Both the position numbers and the translations under genes were made by a program. A DNA stretch of 64,000 nucleotides from contig OU452199.1 of NCBI GenBank assembly GCA_911728435.2, positions 16,502,860 to 16,566,859 of the forward strand. The letters run 5' to 3'. The first letter of the stretch is position 1. Every line of letters begins with the position of its first letter. This document shows positions 1-11,900 of the stretch, in pieces. Under the pieces are notes generated by a model that had not been told where the DNA came from, did not search any database, and worked only from the letters and a program-made list of their open reading frames with translations. This stretch comes from Apoderus coryli. Taxonomy: Eukaryota; Arthropoda; Insecta; Coleoptera; Attelabidae.

Positions 1-1114
1 TTTTGTTATACAAATAATCTGGAGTTTTTGTAGTTATAATTTTATTAAAGAAACCTAAGGAATGAAGAGCACGTCGTTCGTTCATCCTCAGCCACCCAAT
101 TTCACGAAGCTTAGCACTCACGCCACGCTCACCCCTCCTAATTCCTCGTATGAGGCGAACACTGAATTTTTTTTAGTCAATATCAGTCAGGCATGGGCCA
201 TATATAGTATCGGCAAAATTAAAATGTGAAAGTACCCGTGAATCACACAAAACTTTCTTAGTGCATTTACTAACCAACCTTCTTTTGCAATACAGTAATT
301 TTAAGTTCATGAAAGCAAGCATAAAAGAGCAGTACAGTTGAGTGTCATCCGCATAAATATGCGCGTCACAGTGCTGTAGTTGTTTTGTCATCTGGGATGT
401 ATAGAGACAAAACAAGATTGGGCCCAAGATTGAACCTTGAGGTACACCTCTATTAATATTTTTGAGGGAAGAAAGTTTGCCGTCGAGCTTAACCATTTGG
501 ATTCTGTCACTTAAGTAACTTCTTACAAGAGCTGTAGCAGTAACGGAAAATCCAAGATAATTTAATACTCCCAGAAGCAAATCATGATTGAGCCTGTCAT
601 ATGCTTTGGTGTAATCCAAAAGCACTAGTGCGGTTAGTCCACCTCTGTCCGCCGTAAGGAAAATATCATCCGTTACCTTGGACAAAGCAGTTGTGCAACT
701 ATAGTTCGTTCTAAAAAATGGATGTACATTGGGTAGCAAGTTAGATTCGGCCACGTAGTTTTTAATCTGGTTATCAAGGATCCTCTCAAGTATTCTGCTA
801 CGAGTGGGTAAAATGCTTATTGGACGAAGATTCTTTAATTCACTCGGAGACTGTGTCTTTGGAAAAGAGATAAAATTGCTTACCTTCCATTGTGTGGGGA
901 AATCACTTATCTCTATGCAGTAGTTGACCAAATGCAATAATATTGGCAAAATATATGGACAGCTACGACGCAGCATATCCACACTGATCCCGTCATCACC
1001 CACCGCTTTGGATTTAATAGAATGCAGTGCATGCTGTATATCCTCAATAGTCGCCATTCGAAACTCAAATTTCTGGATACTATCATTAAGCTGGCCACCC
1101 TTGTAAACATTCAA
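1..1114 (-). pseudogene. Non-LTR retrotransposon reverse transcriptase, internally deleted
   Basis: An open frame of 313 codons covers 1114-173. It contains the RT blocks in order: LRPISILP (about residue 96), LLDYTKAYDRLNH (about 165), RGVPQGSILGP (about 223) and the catalytic YADD box (about 254). After YADDTQLY the reading jumps almost at once to a segment normally found about 90 residues later (LLCDSLVLSHFN-like, here VLCDSRVLSHFNF). This indicates an in-frame internal deletion. The frame then meets one TAA at 173-171 and stays open to position 1 with IGWLRMNERRALHSLGF, typical of the C-terminal domain of Jockey/CR1-like LINEs. The element continues beyond the left edge and the endonuclease part is missing on the other side. 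Family name beyond non-LTR RT is not certain. Confidence 0.9.
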
Positions 1115-1676
1115 TAACTCTAAATCTATTTTATTATATATCTTTAATAGTTTTTTAATTTTAATTTATCCAGAACACGTTGAAATATTGCGATGGGAGT
1201 TTAACTTAGTCTTGACAACAGTCAGACAATATTAAATTCAAAATGGAAAACCGGGAAGTGTTGAGCACCATTTTCCTCAGCCAATAAACTAAAAAGTACT
1301 TATGTACGGAGAAACATTAAAACGAGCGCAGGCAAAGTATGGACAATAAAAGTTGAAAATAGAATGGATACTGAGGGGAAAAAAGAGGAGGAATGGCAAT
1401 ATAAAGTATTGGCCATTTTGTCAAGATACCTTTCTATCTCAATTTTGTAGAAAAACTTCTAAAATGCATTAATAGAAAAATCAACAAAGTCGAAACACTA
1501 TAGCCTTAATAAAAGTATACCAAAAAAGTAATAAAAAAATAAACATCCTTACTTCTCTGAAGTCACCTTTGACATTGGTGTTGGTATTAACTTGATAGGT
1601 AATTATTGTTGTTAAAATTGATTTGCAATGAGATGCATGCTGCAGTTAACAAAATTACTGCACGGCATCTAGTAAT
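1115..1676. other. AT-rich stretch with no recognisable gene
   Basis: Upstream (5') of the minus-strand RT the coding signal ends in stops within about 40 bases. No LINE 5' end, promoter or inverted repeat is visible here. A 67-codon plus-strand reading from 1606 has no recognisable motif and runs into the repeat at 1677, so it is not called. Confidence 0.5.
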
Positions 1677-1860
1677 AAAAAAATCCCGATGGCAGCCAGT
1701 CGAAAAAGTAGATTTTCGATTTATTTATTTTTTATTTATACTTAGTCTACCACTGACACCCACTATAAATAAACAAATAATAGAATATTCTGACAGTCGC
1801 CAAATATAACCAAAGTGTCATATTAACAGTTATTTTAACTGAAATACCCATTATACTATA
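1677..1860 (+). repeat. Dispersed repeat, copy 1 (partner at 48154-48328)
   Basis: This 184-base segment begins in an A-run followed by TCCCGATGGCAGCCAGTCG and ends with GAAATACCCATTATACTA. The same blocks occur in the same order, inverted, at 48154-48328, with small indels and the loss of about 14 bases near CCAAATATAA. The two copies are 46 kb apart. Neither has clear terminal inverted repeats or a target duplication, so the class is unknown. The internal TTATACTTAGTCTACC and TAATAGAATATTCTGACA blocks are conserved between copies. Confidence 0.8.
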
Positions 1861-3465
1861 ATACATACGTAAGCACGGTCTTATTGTTATTTCATAGGTG
1901 TTTATTTGTCAAAAATAATTACAGGTGTAGCGGGTGATGATATATTTTTTTAGTTTTTGTTACTTTATATTGACTTACATTTACTTAACTATGCCAGCGA
2001 TGAAAAAACTCTCCAAATAAACATTGTAGAGATTTAAGTGCTCTATCATTTGATATGTAACATCGGTATTTTCTATTAACAACAAAAAAAATATGATTTT
2101 TTTAAAACTTTGACAGGCCGCCATTTTGAAATTAGCTCTCCGATTTCAATCGCCAACGAACTCACGCGATTCCATGACGTAGCTGATTTTTTAACCAAAT
2201 TTTGTTTTGATTGGTCAAAAAATGCGGCCTAGAACGTGCCGCAAAGTTTTCTATATCCCATATGATGTATATATTATAGAAATATAAACTTTTGAACTGA
2301 GGTCATTTTTAGGATCCAGGGGTCATAAAATGAAGGACTGCATAAAAATTTTTCAAAATTTCGGTTGTGTCGTTTTTTTAAAAATCTACTAAAAATTACA
2401 GCACATTGTGCAGTAACATAGAACTTCGAGCACACAATATTATGTCCTATACCTGTAGTGTAAAATCAAGATGGTTTTATAGTTTATGTACAGAGTTGTC
2501 CAGAAAAACGAGGCGTCTTGTGCGCATTGAATAAATTTTTTTTGCAGCCACAATTGATTTTAGGAATGTTCGTAACTATTTGTTATTAATAGTAATTCTA
2601 TGATTGAAAATATTGTGGATTCATTTCGTTTTGCTGTAATATGTTTATAAATGTGGTAATAGTTAGTCCTCAGACGGCACATCAAACGAGATTGTGTATC
2701 ATAAATATAGTTTTATTAAACAGATTCAAGAAAATTATTAAGCTAAGGTATAGATTTAAACTAGTTCCAGAATTCAAAATCAGAACATTGCATTGATGCA
2801 GAAATCTTTGAATAAATTTAGAGGTGCAAAAATAGATTCACTACTAAAAATAAGCAACGAAAATGTGTTTAGTATTATGAGAGACAAGTTCTTGTAGGTC
2901 CGTTTATGTGAGTTTGCTGATACATTTTTTAGTCATTTCGAAATCTAAATTGCCTCTAAATAGTCTAGTTTAACGAGTTTGTCCAAGTCTTTAAAAATTA
3001 CGAAGAACATCAACAGAGGTTTCTTTAGTTATAAAGAGAAAACTAAAGATTATCTTAAATACCGCGCAAATACTTTTTTATCTAAAATAAACTTGCATAT
3101 TTGTGAGATGAATATTTGAATGAATACAGTAGCAGGTACTCGTTTATTACAATTTTTGTTTCTATAAAGTTATTTAGTTTATTATGGATTTGCAAGTCTG
3201 GCTTTAACAGATTCGAGTAAGTGAAAAAGTTGTTTGACAAAAGTTTTGTGTCCGCGTTTGCTTCTATAGTATATTGTATTCCCAGGCGGTAAAGTGTCAT
3301 TTTTTCAGGCTGAAAGAAGAAATGTACGGACGAGCTTTAGCGACGGATACTTCTTGAAGCCTTAAAAAATCACTTTACCGCCATGGTTTACACATTATTT
3401 TTCTGCCGGTACCGTATAATTGTAGGTAATACAAAAAAAAAAAAGAAAAAAAAAACATTAAACGT
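1861..3465. other. AT-rich stretch, no gene called
   Basis: Short coding-like readings exist, for example about 36 codons near 2790-2896 plus, but none shows a known motif. The phrase GAGTTGTCCAGAAAAACGAGG near 2495 resembles the terminal repeat of a TA-flanked transposon, but no partner end was found nearby. The 72-codon minus reading at 3300-3082 is unrecognised and has AT-rich random composition. Confidence 0.4.
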
Positions 3466-3720
3466 ACTAAATAATAATATTAATAGAATTTATTGCCCAA
3501 CAGAATAATCCATTTACAGAGCAATATAACATATATACATAAAAAAATACAAAACTCTAACAATTAATAGAAATTACAAATTTCAAACAAATAACAAATC
3601 AGTAGGTACTAAATAACGATAAAAGAACAATTGGCCAACCGCTCTCTTGTAATGTTACTAATGATTTAACACACTTCGCAAGAAAAAACCTCACAATTCA
3701 AAGGCAGCTTGAGTATTATT
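3466..3720 (-). mobile_element. Possible minus-strand LINE 3' end
   Basis: On the minus strand the sequence ends with GGGCAATAAATTC followed by an (ATT)n-type tail at 3495-3468. This is the arrangement seen at the other LINE 3' ends in this window (polyadenylation-like AATAAA, then trinucleotide tail). No coding sequence remains, so the family cannot be assigned. The left boundary at the A-rich run near 3432 is unclear. Confidence 0.3.
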
Positions 3721-3885
3721 ATTCACAAAAATAAATATGATATTCTTGCCTATGGGCTACTATGTATTCTTGTAATTGCATGTAATACAGTGTTTTTGTT
3801 TTTGGATTTGTTGTAGTTTTTAAGTATTCATTGTTTTGACTTGCCAATGTTTTATGGTCAATAAAGTTTATTATTATTATTATTT
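3721..3885 (+). mobile_element. LINE 3' end with (TTA)n tail
   Basis: The plus-strand segment ends GGTCAATAAAG followed by a TTATTATTATTATTATTT tail at 3867-3885. The AATAAA plus trinucleotide tail is diagnostic of a non-LTR retrotransposon 3' end. The tail abuts a tyrosine-recombinase reading frame on the opposite strand at 3883-3999, so this LINE copy appears to have inserted into that gene relic. The 5' limit is a guess. Confidence 0.55.
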
Positions 3886-3999
3886 GGTTCTTGATTTTTC
3901 CGGCAGCAAATCCATCGAAACTTCGTTCGCTTTCTCGAGAATGTCAGAAGGGGTACAGTACTCAATTTCCTCGTCACTACGATCAATCAGATGTTCCAT
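3880..3999 (-). pseudogene. N-terminal fragment of Crypton-like tyrosine recombinase
   Basis: The frame starts with a good ATG at 3999 and runs 39 codons: an acidic start (MEHLIDRSDEEIEY) and then TPSDILEKANEVSMDLLPEK. The last part matches, residue for residue in pattern, the start of the much longer relic at 34236-35337 (TPTEVVEAANKVTLNLLPKK). The match ends exactly where the (TTA)n tail of a plus-strand LINE begins, which supplies the stop codons. What follows in other family members (core-binding and catalytic domains) is absent to the left. It is therefore a truncated copy, or a first exon, of a multi-copy insect tyrosine-recombinase family. The catalytic domain is not present here. Confidence 0.65.
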
Positions 4000-6529
4000 G
4001 ATTGTTATATAAATGATGAATCAAATTAGATATTTTACGACGCGATCGATTTTTGACAACCACTGTCACATTGGTCTGTCATCATTGTTAATAGCTTTTA
4101 TTATTGTGCCGCCATCTATTACAAATAATTAAAAATAATTTTCTTGTCTAGCTATTTTTGAGTGTTTTGTAACGCTAGCCTTAGAAATGCATACTTTCTC
4201 GTCCCTATGGAAGCAGTAAAATAAAAATATATAAACATCTGAATTGGGAAATGTTAAAAAAATTGCTTCGAAAGAAAAATTACTAAGCGGAAATATAAAT
4301 CCGATATGTTTTAAACAACCTTTTGTTCAATTCAGTATTTTTCTTTTTGATAACTACTTATTAGACAACTACTAGATTTCTCCTACTACTGGTAAAACTT
4401 TTTAAAAACTTCAGTACAACGGAAAATAATGTAAAACACACAACTTTCAGTTTAATTCCAAAATGATAAAATCAACATGTGTCATGTTACACGAATCGGC
4501 AATTCGGTTTTTATTGTTTTACTGCTGCAGTAAAACTGTGTAAACAGTCGAATGTGTCCGTTGTTGGAATTAGTGTTATCTACACTTTCAACTACTGTAT
4601 ATTTAAATAGTTATTTTAAAGGTATAAATTTGATTTATTGTGCACACAGCTTTGCATAATGATATGTTCCTACCTAATGTTGACATTTATTTTATTATCA
4701 AAACCACAGTAAAATAAATAAATATACTCGCAATATAATAAAACCTAATAATATGTTAAATTATGTAAGTAATAAAAATTAAATAAGTAAGTAATTGCTA
4801 AATAAATAAAATATTTCACTCAACAGTCAACTACCTATTTGACTATTATAGATCAGCCTGACATAAACCCCGACCGACGCTGACGCCTCAAGATTTATGA
4901 CATTAGTCAGCCAAAGGAAAAACTTAAAATATTAGAATTTAGTTTCTTACATAATTGACAATTTGTGAAGTTGATTATCTTGTTGTAAAATTACGAATCA
5001 TTCCTGCAAATATAGTTTAGAGCGCTATTTAACATTTGTGGTTAAATTGGTTCTCTAATAATGAAATTCCTCAAGCGTGGCCGTGTTCTAAATACCAAAT
5101 TTACTGAATGATCCTACAGCCCGTAACCTGCTGAGTTAAGATCAAGGGATCTTCGTGGTAATGAATTGGCAAATTGTTCTGAAAGTTTTTAACGTTAAGA
5201 AATGGTTTCAATTCCTTTATACTCGGTTCGCCACTGAATTTGACTAATCCTTTAACTTATTTTACATCAGTAAGAGCTACAATTTCTCCATTCTGTATAT
5301 CTTCCAAAAAATATAAATATATATTTTATTGGCAACTTTGCTATCTACCCCTCTGATATTTACCACTATTTCACTAGGAACGTATTCAAAAATTTGAATC
5401 ACCCTTATCTGAAAATTATACGGAAAGCATACGAATTGTCCCTTCCATCCTGTATACACTATTAACTATTAAACAGAGAATACGAACTTAACCTTAAACT
5501 AGCTAATAAATACAAGCTCAAAGACTTATGGTATTCACAACAATGACCATGTTGACCACATATAAGATTCATGTTTAGGAAGTTGTCGCAATAAATGCCA
5601 CTTAAGTCGGTCGTTGTGTGTGGTCGAGACAATGGCCAAGTAGTAAATATTTATTTTATATTCGGGCTATATTTATAATCGCCAATTTGGATGAGTTATG
5701 CCAGCAAACAGATCGACTTTTTACGTTACCAAAATTATTCATAACGCATAAATTTCTATTTACGCACCGAACTCCATCCTGTATTTGGATTGTTAACATA
5801 AACCTGTCAATTGTTAAAATTGCATTAATTACGGGCTTCGATTGTTGGTAAATTAAACGCTGATCAGTGCCTGATACCTAATTTCATAAGAGGGGTATGA
5901 AAAATAAGTGAGTGGGTTGGATATGGTAGTATGTTTCTAAATTTCAATAATTCCTGTAATTTACATATTCTTATCTGTAAAATTTAAATTGTGACAGTCA
6001 AAGTATTGAAATTAAAATTTACGCTATCGATGTCCGTATAAAATTAGTAATACTTATCTAAAACTGATAAGGTTATCCCTTAAGAATGGCAGGCTTTTTG
6101 CAGCTATCTGAAATTAAAGGTATAAATTATAATATTTAATTTAATGTGAAACTGTAAAATTTCTTATATTTGCTCTATTTAAATTTTTTCTTTAGGATTA
6201 CTATTGATGTTTAAAAATAATTATTATAATAAGTTTAATCGCATAAAAAGTCGATAGATACAGCTTACTCTACGAATAATTATTATAGTTAGAAAATATT
6301 CCATCATTCTCTGTATTGTCATGTAATTGAGTAAGATAACGTGCGGTAGATTTTACTAATTTCGGTAAATATATCCATAAATTAGATAAAGTTTATAAAG
6401 TAAGTATGTATACAAAATTTTCAAAAATAAAAAAAAATCTACTGAGATTTGATGAAAATATGAGTACATTATATAACTCATGGCCTTAGCTAAAGCACAG
6501 TTTAAAATAATACACAGAAAAAAAAACCT
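4000..6529. other. AT-rich stretch without a confident gene
   Basis: No domain is recognised on either strand. Near 5045-5100 a plus reading (SNNEIPQAWPCSKY) weakly recalls the stretch before the RT palm of LINEs, but it breaks immediately. The 60- and 77-codon readings at 5459-5277 (-) and 5618-5851 (+) have no motif. A perfect short palindrome at 4516-4536 is listed separately. Confidence 0.4.
4516..4536. repeat. Perfect 21-nt palindrome
   Basis: The arms GTTTTACTGC and GCAGTAAAAC flank a single central base. An almost identical palindrome with the arms TTTTACTGC and GCAGTAAAA lies at 42348-42366. Two occurrences of the same core in 38 kb suggest a common small repeat, but no longer homology around them was seen. 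Confidence 0.5.
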
Positions 6530-7081
6530 TGGTTCAGATAGATAAAAAACGTAAGCACCACAGGGACAGCCAAAACCTTGTCTACCCCTTCTAGAAAAAT
6601 TTACTGGATAGACATTATGTCATTTAGATAATATTCTTGAATAGTTTACATATGCTTCTTGTCTAAAAGAGACAAACACTTTTTGTCATTTAAATAAAAA
6701 TATATTGTATGCCAGCAAAGTTTATTAGTAATTTTAGAAATGTAGAAAAATTTACTGGATAGACATTATGTCATTTAGATAATATTCTTGAATAGTTTAC
6801 ATATGCTCCTTGTCTGGGAGAGACAAACACTATTTGTCATTTAAATAAAAGTATATTGTATGCTAGCAAAGTTTACTAGTTATTTTAGTGATGATACTCG
6901 TTTAATGTCTATCCAGTAAATTTTTCTACATTACTAAAATAACTAATAAACTTTGCTAACATACAATATTTTTATTTAAATGACAAATAGTGTTTGGCTC
7001 TCTCTTCTACTAATTTTTTCTAGAAGGGGTAGACAAGATTTGGGGGTCCCTGTGGTGCTTACGTTTTTTTTATCTGAACCA
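6530..7081. mobile_element. Foldback element with tandemly duplicated arm
   Basis: The outer inverted repeats start TGGTTCAGATA at 6530 and end with its complement at 7081. Each arm continues through AACGTAAGCACCACAGGGAC and CTTGTCTACCCCTTCTAG. Inside, a unit of about 150 bases beginning GTAGAAAAATTTACTGG is present twice in direct order (about 6591-6740 and 6741-6890) and once inverted in the right arm (about 6900-7020). No coding sequence is present, so it is a non-autonomous foldback or MITE-like element. No convincing target-site duplication is visible. The left end also resembles a sequence at 10060-10090 (ACACAGAAAAAAAA then CTTGG). Confidence 0.8.
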
Positions 7082-7378
7082 GTGCGACTCTTATTTATTT
7101 ATTTTTTTAAAATAAACTTAAGCCTACTGAAAATCTTGTATTAGGTATAATATAAGCTAGGTATATATAATCAAACTTCAATCTACACATGTTAAAGTGG
7201 GTAGGTATAATGCGGCTGAATCCTTTGCCGGAATTCCTGAGAATATTGCTCAGCACATAAACAACTAGGGTTGGTTGATCTTGGAAACGGTCGGAGTGAC
7301 AATGTCGGTTAACTTAGAGAAAAGTTGTACAATTTAAACACCTTTTAAATGGTGTTTTCAAAAGTAAAGTAAATTTAG

Positions 7379-8200
7379 CAGTTTTCGAGAATTTCTAAAA
7401 ATCAATTTTTTGCGATATTAGTTTTTATTGATTTCAGACATTATTTTTACAGATATATAAAAAAATGAAAAGCACTTTCTCATTGTTGCTTTTTGAGGAG
7501 ACTCGACGTTTCGTTTTCGAAAAACCATCAACTTCGATTTTTTAAATACGTCCCTTGATTTTCTATTGTTAAATTTAAAGCCATTTTCAATTCAAAAATA
7601 GGTGGTTTAAACAACTTTTCAATATTTTTAGTTGAAATTTAAACTTATTCAACAAAAACCGCCATAGTTTGGGACTTAACTGACTGAATGCAGAGTATAT
7701 ACCTAATTAGTAATTTTTGCAATAAAATTCTTTCGACGTTAATCAAAATTATTTATTATTATTTGCCAATTTATTTCTGTCAGCACATTTTATTCTGTAC
7801 GCAGTTTTTTAAATTTAGTTAAAATTTTTGTGCTTTTTGAAATTATTAAAGAAACGCCTTTCTTTCTTTTACGCAAAATAAGTGCCAAACTATGGCGATT
7901 TTTCTTGAAGTTTAAATAACAGCTAAAAATACTGAAAACTTGTTGAAACCATTCCGTTACATCTATTTTTGTTTTGAAGATGGCTTTAAATTTAACAATA
8001 AAAAATCGAGGGCCGTATTTAAAAAATCGAAGTTGATGGTTTTTCAAAAACGAAACGTCGTAATGAAAATTTGTAAACGCTATATTTTTCTCATAAAAAA
8101 GTAACAATGAGAGCTTTTAAGTTTTTTATATCAGTAAAAATAACGTCAGAAATCAATAAAAACTAAAATCGCAAAAAAATTGCATTTTCTTAAAAAAAAA
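7379..8200. repeat. Long diverged inverted repeat
   Basis: The left arm 7379-7671 and right arm 7885-8200 are inverted copies. Shared blocks include TAGTTTTTATTGATTTC, ACCATCAACTTCGATTTTTT, TTAAATTTAAAGCCAT and CCATAGTTTGG. The spacer is 7672-7884. The arms differ by many substitutions and small indels, so the structure is old. The 105-codon minus reading at 8107-7790 is just the right arm read through and is not called as a gene. No TA or other target duplication was identified. Confidence 0.75.
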
Positions 8201-8894
8201 TACGGCCTTGTAAAATATAGTTTATACCTAATTCATTTTCTACTATAAATATTATACATTTCAAGATCTACTAACTAGGTACTAGGTAGTTATCTAATTT
8301 GGGGACAAATAAACCTAAAATGTATTGGCTATTTAAAAAAAAAATCGAGTTTTTCCGAAAAACAATGCCGCTGAAACAAAAAAAAATTATCAAAGAAACT
8401 TTAGATTCCTTTGAGGAAACTAAGTAAAATAACAGATTCTACCGGTACGTACGAGGAATGATAAGACAATTCCAATCCACAACTCCTAATTCACAGACAT
8501 TGGTAAAATGGTAAACAAACAAATACATACCTACCTTTACAAAAGAAAGAAAAAAGTCATACCTAGCTAAAATATTTATGTAACTTCTTTTGAAAAACTG
8601 CATTAATTTGCTAAAAATTAATCCGTCCCTGGCAAATTAAATATATTATCGTGAACCCATCTAAACTATTGTTTAGTTGCTGTAAATGATAAGGAATTTT
8701 GCCTCCACCATATTAAAAATGATTAAATTAGAAAAAGTATTTTAAATTATGATTAAGTAACCACTAAATAATACGTCTGTAGATAGGTATCTATTGCCAA
8801 AAGTTATAATATTTGCTATTGCCATGAAATAACATTGTTTGCATTGGTCGTAAAATTATAAAAGTAAATAATTAAACAATAATAATTTACTTAC

Positions 8895-8958
8895 CGAGAA
8901 AAGTGTCAACGAGCTCCCCCAGATTCCAGCTAATTAATATTTCTTTTGTTTCCTCCAT
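8895..8958 (-). CDS. Candidate first coding exon, SAM-domain-like start
   Basis: The minus strand has ATG at 8958, then 21 codons reading MEETKEILISWNLGELVDTFL and one further base before a perfect GTAAGT donor at 8894-8889. The W-x-L-x-E-L-x-x-x-F pattern resembles the first helix of SAM-type domains found at the start of several insect proteins, but that is only a resemblance. Upstream (8959-9420) is a leader without ATG that becomes richer in CpG near 9240-9420, as a promoter might be. No second exon could be recognised downstream, where foldback repeats dominate. It may be a real first exon, a relic or chance. Confidence 0.3.
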
Positions 8959-11900
8959 AGATATTAATAATATATATTTAACAAAACTCAACACGCCAAA
9001 CTAATCACTAATCACTACACTTAATTATGTTGGATGCACATTGGTTAATATCTGTTACTGTATCTGTATAATCCGTCCTCACCACTTGTAGAAATTGGGA
9101 GATCAATACCTAGGTATATACTATCAATAGATCAAATTTTGAAATTGAAATATCTTCAGATTAGAACACAAAACGCAAAATAACTAAAGCCTAGTTAGAG
9201 CGACGCCAAGACTGTAATCAAAAAATACCAAAATGAAACCCCCTCCCTCTACACCAAGCGAGACGCGCTAGGTACAAGCGGTACACATAGAAGATGTTGT
9301 TGTCGGCAACCGCTCTACAAAGGGTTTTAGGTACGTCGACTAGCAGCGGGGACAAACCCATTAGGTAGAACGGGGAATAACCGTTGGCTGGAATAGAATG
9401 ACGACTTATGTAGACAACTATAGGTTCCTATCTCTACCAGATAAAATAATTCGATATTTTGGAGGATAGAAATTTCGTAAATGAGAAGTATTAGGTAAAA
9501 TAACTATTACACAGATTTAATTAAATCAGTGCCTATTTTAGCTATGTACTTAGTTGTTAAAATCTTATTTATACTTAAATATTATAATGCACATACCTAG
9601 GTCCATTAATATACTAAAGCAGATAAATAAAATTTATAGGTAGGTAGGTATATGTTCCTATTAGAACTAATTTAGTTTTGGGTTTCATAAAACGATTTTT
9701 GAGAATAGTTAGGTACGTATAGGTACCTACCTAATTACCTCATTAAGTATTTTCTTAATAATAATAGCTACACCTAAGTGGGTACGTATGGAAATCTGTA
9801 GGTGTACAATACCTAATTCAAGCAGAATACCGAACTCATTTAGCGCAAATAAAATTTTATATAGGTTCAAATTTGAAATCTTATTTAACTAATGCACATA
9901 CAAGTCTCGTTTAGATGAGAAGATATCAGCTTAGCAGGAAAAATTGTCGTTTTTAGATAATGTAGCTACTCATACTTGATAACTACATTTACTACTTTAA
10001 CAAAAATTTTGCGAAAACTAGCAAATTCACCTCTAAATAATATTTTTTATTTGGATAAACCAAGTTTTTTTTTTCTGTGTATAATAGATGGCTAAAGCGA
10101 AACATTTGTTTCATATAACTATGTATACATTAATTTAGTGAAATCAACAGCAGTTTAGTAACTACTGTCTGTAGTATGCACCTATACCTTATCTGTATCA
10201 CAGTTTTAAATTTAAAATGGTGATATAAAAGAAAAAAGTCGTAAAAGTAAGTTTTCGAACATGTGATATCTCCCGTCTTAAGTTAAATTTACAAAACATT
10301 TTCGAGAATATATAGCGCGGTCCATTTGAGAAAAATTACATACTTATCTATTTTTGTTAGTATAGACAAAGATTAATTGTGTACATTAATCTTTGATATA
10401 GATCACACTACAGTAGTTTGCGTCTACCGTGGAATCTGATGGGTTAATCAATCAAGGTAGTTGGTTTTCGTACTATTTTTCTGAATTACCGTCACAATTT
10501 CAAATATCTGTCAATTCAGGCGACGAATGATGAAATCGATCCGTTTTGGACAAAAACATTTAAAATACTTAAATTATTTATTCAAAAATAGCTGAAGAGT
10601 GTTAAGACAAAATAATCCAAAACATATAGGGAATCCAAAAATATAATTATATAATATAGGGTGAAAGGTGATATCAACATAAATATCACAAAAAATATTA
10701 TCACTTGTACCTAATATCAAAAGAGCATAAATATTTCCGGAATTTTACGAATATTTTTTAAATTAATTAATATTCTTAAAATATTCGTGCCCCAAAGAAA
10801 ATTTCCACAAATAATTTATGCTTGTGTGGTATTCGGTGAGAAAAATTCACACCAAAATTTAGAATAAAATTATAAATAATCTAACCAGACATTTTACATT
10901 AATTTGTAAAGATACTGTTGTATTTGACATATTATGTTGATGATTTGTTATTTGTTTTTAAACGGTTCTATCCCAAGTCAAAAAAATTTCACTTAAATAT
11001 CGCTTCGCCTCGAAAATATTCCCAGAAATTTTTTTGGTTGCTATGGTAATGAGGCAAAATTAGAAGTGTGAAATTTTTACTCAAATTTTAGTTTGTCCAA
11101 AATTTTTAATTTATTATCAACCAGAAATTACGCTGTTTACACTTGTCTAAAAATGACACCTAACGGTTATTTTACTTGTTTTTTAATTCCCTTACTTAAT
11201 TAAGTGATTATCATGATTTTGTCAACTGGTGAGTCTTTTATACCCGGGTTTAATTTTTTGACATGCTAAATTGTAAAGGTGGGAACAATATTGAAAGATT
11301 GAAACAAAATCTTTACTAACATATGCATTTCCACTATTATTAATTAAAAAATATCCAAATACAATATAATACAAATACTTTTTTCCTATATAATAAAATT
11401 AAAAATTCCACTTAAAAAAGGCATGCTAAAAGGCACGTTAAAATAAGTGTTCTGTCTTGATATAAAGTTGGAATGGTTACCAAATAATCGGATTATTAGG
11501 TAATCAGGTCATCGGACCAGAATCTGAATCTGCACCATTCAGCACTCCAAATACATGGGATGCTGCAAAACTTCAGTCGGCAAGACTATCCAGGTTTGAT
11601 ACATTCAAAGGTGTTTAATAGTCCATTGGAATCAAGAGTCTCAAAGAAGATTTGTTGGGATGTAAGTTAGAACAGCAACTAACTATCTTAGTGAATTTCT
11701 AATGTTTCGGTTTAATTTCCAACCATCATGACAGGTGTTTGGGAAATAGCAAGTTCTGTTACATTTTTTGTATTATGGAGCATAAATGTGTTAAATTCGA
11801 AATATACTAATACAATTATTTAAAATATGGAACTGGACTCAAAATAACTTCCAAATCCGTCTGTATAAATAATGGTCGGTGGATTTTTATAAATAATATA

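Noticed and set aside
924..1110. Plus and minus 60-65 codon readings over the first RT gene
   Set aside because: They are out-of-frame or antisense shadows of the RT at 173-1114.
7790..8107. 105-codon minus ORF
   Set aside because: It is the right arm of a long inverted repeat read through. Its composition is low-complexity F/K/L.
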